Source of the DNA: Marinagarivorans sp. UBA5868
Lineage (GTDB): Bacteria > Pseudomonadota > Gammaproteobacteria > Pseudomonadales > Cellvibrionaceae
Direction of reading: 5' to 3'
DNA length: 5,329 nt
Assembly (NCBI GenBank): GCA_002432095.1
Contig: DJFQ01000181.1
Coordinates: 13,886 to 19,214 of the forward strand
In this document: positions 1-5,329 of the stretch, one piece after another
Layout of the letters: the number at the start of each line of letters is the position of its first letter
Numbering within the stretch: position 1 is the first letter of the stretch
Notes under the pieces: model-generated
The model's input: the letters and a program-made list of their open reading frames with translations, nothing else
What the model was told of the DNA's origin: nothing
Databases searched by the model: none
Translations under genes and position numbers: made by a program

Positions 1-345
1 ACCGAAAAGCAAAAGCGCAAAGCTGAGCATATTGAGGAAAGTTACGAAGCCAAGGGCGTATCGGAAGAACGCGCGGAGCAGCTCGCCTGGGCGACCGTAA
101 ATAAACAATCCGGCGGTGGCGAACGCGCTGGCTCAGGACGAAGCAAACCCGCTGCTGCCAAAGCCGATGCGCGCAAGGATTCCGCCAAACGCGCAGTGCA
201 AACGAAGCGGCAGAAGGAACAAAAGGGGGCGCTGGAGAACCAGAGCAAAGCGTCTCTATTGGAGATTGCCAGATCGCGGGATATTTCCGGGCGTTCTCAT
301 ATGAACAAACAGGATTTAATTATCGCTTTACGCAGGCCCCATTAA
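1..345 (+). CDS. Small basic protein with C-terminal Rho_N/SAP-like segment ('plasmid stabilization protein' type), 5'-partial
   Basis: The frame is open from base 1 to the TAA at 343-345 and gives 114 residues; the true start lies before the window. The visible N-terminus (TEKQKRKAEHIEESYEAKG) and the AWATVNK motif at residues 29-35, followed by a GGGERAGSGR stretch, match a small proteobacterial family usually labelled 'plasmid stabilization protein'. From memory of that family only about 10-15 residues are missing. Residues 48-83 are a Lys/Arg/Ala-rich, probably extended or helical linker. Residues 85-112 (SLLEIARSRDISGRSHMNKQDLIIALRR in two pieces: SLLEIARSRDIS then GRSHMNKQDLIIALRR) resemble the Rho termination factor N-terminal (Rho_N/SAP-like) helix-extended-helix, a nucleic-acid-binding fold. 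The basic composition fits nucleic acid binding, but this is inference. There is no toxin or partitioning signature, so the plasmid-maintenance name should not be taken literally. It lies 27 nt upstream of treZ and may be co-transcribed with it. Confidence 0.8.
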   Translation, partial: TEKQKRKAEHIEESYEAKGVSEERAEQLAWATVNKQSGGGERAGSGRSKPAAAKADARKDSAKRAVQTKRQKEQKGALENQSKASLLEIARSRDISGRSHMNKQDLIIALRRPH

Positions 346-360
346 TCAAGTCATCAACAT

Positions 361-364
361 AAGG
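361..364 (+). promoter_or_regulatory. Ribosome binding site of treZ
   Basis: AAGG lies 8 nt before the ATG at 373. It supports that ATG as the start, and the encoded protein then opens with the family-typical 'RHGAQV' segment a few residues in. The whole gap to the upstream gene is 27 nt (346-372), with no room for a separate terminator and promoter. Confidence 0.55.
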
Positions 365-372
365 CAACAACC

Positions 373-2130
373 ATGTCTACCCGCGTGCAGCGCCATGGTG
401 CGCAAGTCAACGGCGGAACTACCCGCTTCAATCTGTGGGCACCGGACGCAAAATCTGTCGCGCTGAAAATCCGCGAGCGGGAAGAAACGTTGCCTATGCA
501 GGATCAGGGGGATGGCTGGTTTACCAGTCATGTGGAGTGCGGCGCGGGAACAGACTATTGTTTTGTGATTGATGGCGAACGCCAAGTCCCCGATCCAGCG
601 GCGCATTTCCAGGCGGATGACGTTCACGGTTTCAGCCGGGTTATTGATCACACTGACTATCGGTGGTCAACCCAGGGATGGCAGGGTTGCCCTTGGCATC
701 AAGCGGTAATTTACGAGCTTCATGTGGGAATTTTAGGCGGATATAAAGCGGTCGAAAGTCGTCTGCCAGCATTGGCAGCGCTGGGAGTTACCGCGATTGA
801 ATTAATGCCGCTGCATCAATTCCCAGGAAAACGAAACTGGGGATACGACGGGGTGCTGCACTCTGCTCCTGCAAATGCCTACGGCACACCAAATGAACTT
901 AAGAGCCTGATCGATAAGGCGCACCAACTGGGACTCATGGTATTCCTCGATGTGGTGTATAACCATTTTGGCCCAGACGGCAATTATCTGCACAGTTATG
1001 CCAGTCCGTTTTTTCGTGACGATATCCACACAGCCTGGGGTTCTGCGATTGATTTCCGGCGCACGGAAGTACGGGACTTTTTTTGCGAAAACGCTCTTAT
1101 GTGGGTTTTGGATTATCGGATAGATGGCTTGCGCTTTGACGCAGTACATGCAATTTCCGAAAAGAATTTTCTGGTAGAAATGGCCAGTCGTTTGCGCGCA
1201 GCTATACCCTCGGAGCGCCACCTGCATTTGATGTTGGAAAACGAAGAAAACAGCGCTTTTTTGCTAGAACAGGGATTTTCTGCCCAGTGGAACGACGATG
1301 GGCACAATGTTCTACATCATTTATTAACAAACGAAGACGAAGGTTATTATGCCGATTTCAGTGGCAATCCCACCGAAAAATTCGCTCGCTGTTTAAAAGA
1401 AGGGTTTATTTATCAAGGCGAAACCACGCGCCGCGGCCATACACGTGGAGAACCGAGTGGTCATTTGCCTCCCACATCTTTCATATTGTTTTTGCAGAAC
1501 CACGACCAAGTCGGCAATCGCGCATTTGGGGAACGCCTTCCGCTGCTCGCCAACCGTGACGCATTAAAGGCCGCAACAGGCTTGTTATTGCTGTCGCCCA
1601 TGATTCCCCTGCTTTTTATGGGAGAGGAATGGGGTTCAGAACAGCCGTTTTTTTATTTTACTGATCATAACGAAGAATTAGCAGTGGCAGTGAGAGAGGG
1701 ACGGCGCAACGAATTTGCCGAATTTGCCCAGTTCGTCGATCAGGAAATTCGCGAAAGAATTCCAGACCCTAACGATGAAAATACCTTCCGTAGCTGCGTG
1801 TTGGATTACGATCACTGCCAACAGCCACTGCAGCGAGAGTGGCGTGACTATTACCGCGATCTGCTAGCCCTTCGGCACGTTGAAATCATCCCAAGATTAC
1901 CTGGCGCTCACGCGGAAGACGTCAAGATTTTAGCGGAAGGAGCTGTGTCGGCACGTTGGCGAATGGGCGACGGCAGCTTGCTTCGTGTGGACTTGAATTT
2001 AAGCAGCTCCGCCACTGCAATGCAGGACCAAAGCCAATATGAAAAGCTTATCTTCCGCTATCGTGTGGATCATCAAAGTGAGCGCGACGGATTTTTACCG
2101 CCTTACAGCATCATGGTAACTTTGAGCTGA
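373..2130 (+). CDS. treZ: Malto-oligosyltrehalose trehalohydrolase (EC 3.2.1.141)
   Basis: Cytoplasmic GH13 enzyme of 585 residues, the usual family length. It hydrolyses the alpha-1,4 bond next to the terminal trehalose of malto-oligosyltrehalose and releases trehalose. Domain order: an N-terminal beta-sandwich (CBM48/E-set type) at about residues 8-95 (RHGAQV, TRFNLWAPDAKSVAL); the (beta/alpha)8 barrel from about 110 (AVIYELHVG) to about 500; then a C-terminal beta domain. Conserved blocks are region I DVVYNHFGPDGNYLH (193-207), region II DGLRFDAVHAI (251-261) with the predicted nucleophile D256, region III LMLENEEN (286-293) with predicted acid/base E289, and region IV FLQNHDQVGNRAFGERL (373-389) with D378. 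The TreZ-specific WNDDGHNVLHHLL (306-318) and GEPSGHLPPTSF (359-370) separate it from GlgB and GlgX. Nothing is truncated or missing. treY follows 27 nt downstream and makes its substrate. Confidence 0.96.
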   Translation: MSTRVQRHGAQVNGGTTRFNLWAPDAKSVALKIREREETLPMQDQGDGWFTSHVECGAGTDYCFVIDGERQVPDPAAHFQADDVHGFSRVIDHTDYRWSTQGWQGCPWHQAVIYELHVGILGGYKAVESRLPALAALGVTAIELMPLHQFPGKRNWGYDGVLHSAPANAYGTPNELKSLIDKAHQLGLMVFLDVVYNHFGPDGNYLHSYASPFFRDDIHTAWGSAIDFRRTEVRDFFCENALMWVLDYRIDGLRFDAVHAISEKNFLVEMASRLRAAIPSERHLHLMLENEENSAFLLEQGFSAQWNDDGHNVLHHLLTNEDEGYYADFSGNPTEKFARCLKEGFIYQGETTRRGHTRGEPSGHLPPTSFILFLQNHDQVGNRAFGERLPLLANRDALKAATGLLLLSPMIPLLFMGEEWGSEQPFFYFTDHNEELAVAVREGRRNEFAEFAQFVDQEIRERIPDPNDENTFRSCVLDYDHCQQPLQREWRDYYRDLLALRHVEIIPRLPGAHAEDVKILAEGAVSARWRMGDGSLLRVDLNLSSSATAMQDQSQYEKLIFRYRVDHQSERDGFLPPYSIMVTLS

Positions 2131-2144
2131 ATATTTTTTTAACC

Positions 2145-2149
2145 ACGGA
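2145..2149 (+). promoter_or_regulatory. Weak ribosome binding site of treY
   Basis: ACGGA ends 8 nt before the ATG at 2158. It is a poor Shine-Dalgarno match compared with the GGAGG before the last gene, so treY may depend partly on ribosomes finishing treZ 27 nt upstream. The 27-nt gap (2131-2157) also holds a run of seven T (2134-2140). I could not find a GC-rich hairpin ahead of it, so I do not call a terminator. Confidence 0.4.
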
Positions 2150-2157
2150 CCTGAATT

Positions 2158-5055
2158 ATGACGGAAGTACGCGCAACGGTACGATTGCAATTTCACCGGG
2201 ATTTCACCTTTTCCCGAGCCATGCTTCTCGTGCCTTATTTTGCCAACCTCGGCATTAGCCATATATATGCATCCCCCATCCTGAAAGCGCGCTCTGGTTC
2301 CACCCATGGCTATGATGTGGTAGATCCTAGTTGCGTTAATCCAGAACTGGGCGGTGAAGAAGGCCTGGAACAATTAGTCGCAGAGTTGCGTCGCCATAAA
2401 ATGGGATTGATTGTGGATTTTGTTCCTAATCATATGGCGGTGGGTGGAAGCGCCAACCCCTGGTGGCTAGATGTACTCGAATGGGGCTCTCGCAGCCCAT
2501 ACGCAAAATTCTTTGACATTCACTGGAATTCTCCCGACCCGGCATTGCATGGCCAGTGTTTAGTGCCGTTTCTGGGTGGCGATTATGGCGACGTATTAAA
2601 CAGCGGTGATGTCGAGCTGCATTACGACGCAAAAACCGGCGGCTTCCACGCCCAGTATTTCGCTCACCATTTCCCGCTCCACCCGCCAAGTTATAAGACA
2701 ATACTCGCAGTAAGTGATAACGAAAGGCTGCGCGAATTAGGCGATGCATTTGCTGCGTTAAGCGGCGCTCACAACGCCTGGAACCAAGCGCGGGAATTAC
2801 AGCAGCGATTGCGTAATCTTATCGCAGATGAGCGCCTGGAAAAGGCGGTTAATTCGGCATTGCAGGAATTTTCCGTCAACCCTTCCGCAAGCGCGGAACA
2901 AAAAGCGACACAGGTGCAGCGTCTGCACGATTTACTGGAGCAGCAAAACTACCGGCTGGCCAGTTGGCGAACCGCTGCCGACGACATTAATTGGCGGCGA
3001 TTTTTTGATATCAATGAACTGGCCGGGTTGCGCATGGAGCGGCATGAGGTTTTTGAAGCCGTGCATGCAAAAACATTTGAATTGATCGGCAGGGGCCTTA
3101 TTGATGGTTTACGCATCGACCATATCGACGGTCTTGCGAACCCTCGTGCGTATTGTCGCAAGTTGCAAAGACGTATTCGGCGGCTGCAGCCGCGCCATCC
3201 AGATCAGCGCACCGCGCACAACTTCCCCATCTACGTGGAAAAAATCCTCGCTTCCGGAGAGCAGCTGGCGGACAACTGGCAGGTGGATGGTACCACCGGA
3301 TATGAATTTATGAATCAGGTAAACCTGCTGCAGCACGATGCCGATGGTGGCGACCTCTTGAGTCGTCACTGGCATTCGTTCAGCGGGCGCTCAGAGGATT
3401 TTTTGGAGGAAGTGTTAGAGGCGCGCCGATTGATACTCAGCACGTCCTTATCGGGTGATTTTGAAAGCGTTGCACAAAATCTGCTGTTAATCGCCCGCTC
3501 GGATATTCACACGCGCGATCTTACGCTCGCCGCGATTCGCCGGGTGTTGACAGAACTCATTGTGCATTTTCCGGTTTATCGCACTTATGCAGGTGCGTGT
3601 GAGCGCACCACTCAGGACCAAGTATTTTTTAACCGCGCATTGCAGGGTGCCCAACGGGTTCTACCGGAAACCGAATGGCCGATTTTGCAGAAACTGGACC
3701 TTTGGCTCGGCGGAGAGCCTTTGCATTCATTGCCGCCGGGACCGGAGCGATCACTACGCGCCAAAACCCTGGCGAGATTTCAACAGCTTACTTCACCGGC
3801 AGCGGCGAAGGCTGTGGAAGATACTGCATGCTACCGCTCCGGCGCTGCACTGAGCCGCAATGACGTAGGCTTTGATCCTGAACACCATGGCATTTCATTA
3901 AAAGATTTTCATCAGATTTGCATGGAGCGGCAAAAACGCTTTCCACACAGCTTATTGACCACTGCCACTCACGACCATAAGCGCGGTGAAGATACCCGTG
4001 CGCGCTTGGCCGTGCTGAGCGAAAAACCAGACTGGTTTATGGAAAAGTTGAGTCAATGGCACAAACAAACAGGTGATCTCCGGACGGAATTGCACGACGG
4101 CACAGCACCATCAGCAGGAGACGAATGGATTCTGTTACAAACTTTACTGGGTACTTGGCCGCTGGACTATCTTCCACATAAAAATGGGCATTCAAATAAC
4201 ACCAATGATGCAAACGCGGCAATGGGCGAAGATGCACAGCGTGATCGATATTCTCAGCGATTGCGGGAGTGGCAAGAAAAAGCCTTGCGAGAAGCCAAAT
4301 TACGCAGCTCCTGGAGTTCCCCAAATAGCGGTTATGAACAGGCATGCCGAGATTATTTAAGCAAGCTTTTGGAGAGTCCTGAAATGCTCGAGGTGCGCTG
4401 CGAAATTGCTCGCGCCGCGACCGCTATTGCACCGGCGGGTGCGCTCAATTCTCTCGCGCAAACGCTGCTGCGATTAACCACTCCTGGCGTACCGGATTTA
4501 TTTCAAGGCACAGAATTTTGGGACTTTAGCCTTGTGGATCCAGATAATCGACGCCCCGTCGATTTCGGCGCGCGCCATAGTGCGCTCTCCCAGCAAAAAG
4601 ATATTCAGAACCTGATACAGCTGTGGCAAAACGGACATATCAAACAGCATCTTATTGCCCGCCTTTTGCATATTAGAGGAACAACTCCAGAATTGTTTTC
4701 CCTGGGATCCTATAGCCCGCTGACGACCTCAGGCCAATATGCCAAACATTGTCTGGCATTTATGCGTGAATGGCCGGGCAAAGATAGTCTTGTGCACCGC
4801 TGCCTTGTGATAGTGCCAAGATTGACGGCCAATTTAATTGGTGACTGCGGCCAACCGCAGGTGCCGGTGGATGAGTGGAGTGATACGGCAGTTGAATTGC
4901 CGCAACACATCGCCAATGGCGTATTTAACAGCGTGATTACCCAGCAGCCGTGTGGTGTCGACAATGGACGACTTTATTTACGCGACGCCCTTAATGATTT
5001 TCCCGTAAACGCCTTTACGGTAGAAATCTCCAACCCGGAGGATAAATTGTCATGA
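2158..5055 (+). CDS. treY: Malto-oligosyltrehalose synthase, (1->4)-alpha-D-glucan 1-alpha-D-glucosylmutase (EC 5.4.99.15)
   Basis: Cytoplasmic GH13 enzyme that rearranges the reducing-end alpha-1,4 linkage of a malto-oligosaccharide to alpha-1,1, giving the substrate of TreZ. It has 965 residues, which is long for TreY: many actinobacterial and archaeal forms are 720-780, while proteobacterial forms exceed 900. Conserved blocks are ATVRLQFHRDFTF (6-18), IYASPILKARSGSTHGYDVVD (36-56), region I DFVPNHMAV (87-95) followed by NPWWLDVLEWG, region II DGLRIDHIDGL (316-326) with predicted nucleophile D321, region III IYVEKIL (358-364) with acid/base E361, DGTTGYEF (377-384), region IV TATHDHKRGED (602-612) with D606, and the C-terminal TTPGVPDLFQGTEFWDFSLVDPDNRRPVDF block (774-803; TTPGVPDLFQG plus DPDNRRPVDF are the most telling parts). 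Residues 185-275 form a charged, mostly helical insertion usual for TreY. An Asn-rich stretch at 675-692 looks like a surface linker. The start agrees with the family N-terminus. The stop overlaps the next start by 4 nt. Confidence 0.97.
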   Translation: MTEVRATVRLQFHRDFTFSRAMLLVPYFANLGISHIYASPILKARSGSTHGYDVVDPSCVNPELGGEEGLEQLVAELRRHKMGLIVDFVPNHMAVGGSANPWWLDVLEWGSRSPYAKFFDIHWNSPDPALHGQCLVPFLGGDYGDVLNSGDVELHYDAKTGGFHAQYFAHHFPLHPPSYKTILAVSDNERLRELGDAFAALSGAHNAWNQARELQQRLRNLIADERLEKAVNSALQEFSVNPSASAEQKATQVQRLHDLLEQQNYRLASWRTAADDINWRRFFDINELAGLRMERHEVFEAVHAKTFELIGRGLIDGLRIDHIDGLANPRAYCRKLQRRIRRLQPRHPDQRTAHNFPIYVEKILASGEQLADNWQVDGTTGYEFMNQVNLLQHDADGGDLLSRHWHSFSGRSEDFLEEVLEARRLILSTSLSGDFESVAQNLLLIARSDIHTRDLTLAAIRRVLTELIVHFPVYRTYAGACERTTQDQVFFNRALQGAQRVLPETEWPILQKLDLWLGGEPLHSLPPGPERSLRAKTLARFQQLTSPAAAKAVEDTACYRSGAALSRNDVGFDPEHHGISLKDFHQICMERQKRFPHSLLTTATHDHKRGEDTRARLAVLSEKPDWFMEKLSQWHKQTGDLRTELHDGTAPSAGDEWILLQTLLGTWPLDYLPHKNGHSNNTNDANAAMGEDAQRDRYSQRLREWQEKALREAKLRSSWSSPNSGYEQACRDYLSKLLESPEMLEVRCEIARAATAIAPAGALNSLAQTLLRLTTPGVPDLFQGTEFWDFSLVDPDNRRPVDFGARHSALSQQKDIQNLIQLWQNGHIKQHLIARLLHIRGTTPELFSLGSYSPLTTSGQYAKHCLAFMREWPGKDSLVHRCLVIVPRLTANLIGDCGQPQVPVDEWSDTAVELPQHIANGVFNSVITQQPCGVDNGRLYLRDALNDFPVNAFTVEISNPEDKLS
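5037..5041 (+). promoter_or_regulatory. Strong ribosome binding site inside the 3' end of treY
   Basis: A perfect GGAGG core lies 10 nt before the ATG at 5052, within the last codons of treY (NPEDKLS). It is the best Shine-Dalgarno of the three in this window and selects 5052 rather than the in-frame ATG at 5064 as the start of the small downstream gene. Confidence 0.7.
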
Positions 5056-5282
5056 CTATCTCTATGACCAGTTCCGTTTTTTTTGACGGCGCCAGCAACG
5101 ACGAATTTTTTATGAGCGGCACAGAGGAAACACCACCGGAATATCCAACACCAATAGATATACCGGATCCTACTGAGATCCCGGATCCTGTGCCTCACGA
5201 GGATCCTGTCGAAATACCGGTGCCGCAGCGCGCACCTCCAGGTGAAGCGCCGGTACCGGAAATCGAACCACCGCGGGAATAA
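5052..5282 (+). CDS. Hypothetical small proline-rich acidic protein, translationally coupled to treY
   Basis: I do not recognise this 76-residue protein. It starts in an ATGA overlap with the treY stop and has a perfect GGAGG site. By count it has 18 Pro, 17 Asp/Glu and only 2 Arg, with no Lys, Cys or Trp, so it is strongly acidic. Residues 1-31 (TSSVFFDGASNDEFF region) are Ser/Phe-bearing and carry no signal peptide or membrane segment. Residues 32-73 are built on a six-residue period with Pro at positions 1 and 3 (PTPIDI, PDPTEI, PDPVPH, EDPVEI, PVPQRA), fading after residue 61. Such a tail should be disordered or polyproline-II-like. The overlap, the strong ribosome binding site and the varied proline codons favour a real gene. 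A role linked to trehalose or glycogen enzymes is inference from position only. Alternatively it is a neutral, fast-evolving low-complexity protein of the stress regulon. Confidence 0.7.
   Translation: MTISMTSSVFFDGASNDEFFMSGTEETPPEYPTPIDIPDPTEIPDPVPHEDPVEIPVPQRAPPGEAPVPEIEPPRE
5145..5234 (+). repeat. Degenerate 18-bp in-frame tandem repeat encoding a Pro-rich hexapeptide
   Basis: Five 18-bp units encode PTPIDI, PDPTEI, PDPVPH, EDPVEI and PVPQRA. The sequence GGATCC recurs at 5165, 5183 and 5201, exactly 18 bp apart, showing DNA-level similarity in the middle units. The first unit uses CCA/ATA codons and the others mainly CCG/CCT, so the peptide pattern is better kept than the bases. Two further weaker units (PPGEAP, VPEIEP) run on to 5270. 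Confidence 0.75.
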
Positions 5283-5329
5283 CGGATTTGTTCTGCCTTT
5301 GGTGCAGTTTACTAATTACAGCGTGTTAT
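5283..5329. other. Non-coding tail with no identifiable signal
   Basis: These 47 bases after the last stop contain no start codon with a ribosome binding site and no convincing terminator. A small imperfect CTGC...GCAG pairing at 5293-5307 is too weak to call. Whether the operon ends here or continues beyond the window cannot be seen. Confidence 0.5.

Noticed and set aside
259..285. Promoter-like pair TTGGAG ... GATATT inside the first gene, upstream of treZ
   Set aside because: Spacing is 15 bp and both hexamers are poor matches; such pairs are common by chance, so it is not listed as a promoter.
116..304. 62-residue Arg-rich + strand frame starting at 116
   Set aside because: It overlaps in another frame the partial gene at 1-345, whose translation has family motifs (AWATVNK, Rho_N-like end). 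The Arg-rich product is a frame artefact.
802..1227. 141-residue open frame on the minus strand inside treZ
   Set aside because: It lies wholly within a gene with complete TreZ motifs, its translation shows no recognisable domain, and it is a codon-bias shadow. The same holds for the other minus-strand and out-of-frame stretches inside treZ and treY.
2095..2140. Possible intrinsic terminator at the end of treZ (TTACC at 2095-2099 pairing with GGTAA at 2115-2119, T-run at 2134-2140)
   Set aside because: The stem is only 5 bp with a 15-nt loop, and the T-run starts 14 nt after the stem. It does not have terminator geometry, and treY needs read-through.
5165..5206. Three GGATCC sites 18 bp apart considered as an operator or CRISPR-like array
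   Set aside because: They are in frame and explained by repeated Asp-Pro codons in the hexapeptide repeat; there are no constant repeats with unique spacers.
5293..5307. Small inverted repeat CTGC...GCAG after the last gene
   Set aside because: Four base pairs, no T-tract directly after it; too weak for a terminator.

Overview
The window carries a compact trehalose-synthesis block on the + strand. In order it holds a small stress-type protein whose 5' end is cut by the window edge (1-345), malto-oligosyltrehalose trehalohydrolase TreZ (373-2130), malto-oligosyltrehalose synthase TreY (2158-5055), and a short, proline-rich, acidic protein of unknown function (5052-5282) whose start codon overlaps the treY stop. 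All four read in the same direction with gaps of 27 nt, 27 nt and a 4-nt overlap. This is the layout of a single transcription unit, although no promoter or terminator can be located with confidence inside the window.

The biochemistry is clear. TreY isomerises the reducing-end alpha-1,4 bond of a malto-oligosaccharide or glycogen chain to an alpha-1,1 bond. TreZ then hydrolyses the neighbouring alpha-1,4 bond, releasing free trehalose and a chain two glucose units shorter. Both enzymes keep all the catalytic residues expected of glycoside hydrolase family 13, so the pathway looks functional. It would supply trehalose as an osmotic, desiccation or stationary-phase protectant from stored glycogen. 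The upstream small protein joins a lysine-rich 'KQ-RKA-HIE-SYE...AWATVNK' module to a C-terminal Rho_N/SAP-like segment. This type is often annotated 'plasmid stabilization protein', but nothing here shows plasmid or toxin-antitoxin function.

The organism is most likely a Gammaproteobacterium of moderate GC content (about 50 percent by eye), perhaps of the Pseudomonas/Cellvibrio/marine gamma type. The basis is the long (965-residue) TreY, the style of the Rho_N protein and the Shine-Dalgarno usage; the genus cannot be fixed. No mobile element, CRISPR array, tRNA or rRNA is visible.

The window is mostly ordinary metabolism. The one element worth a second look is the terminal small gene: a 76-residue, apparently disordered protein with a six-residue (18-bp) proline repeat, strongly coupled to treY. 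I found no convincing evidence for a wholly new system.
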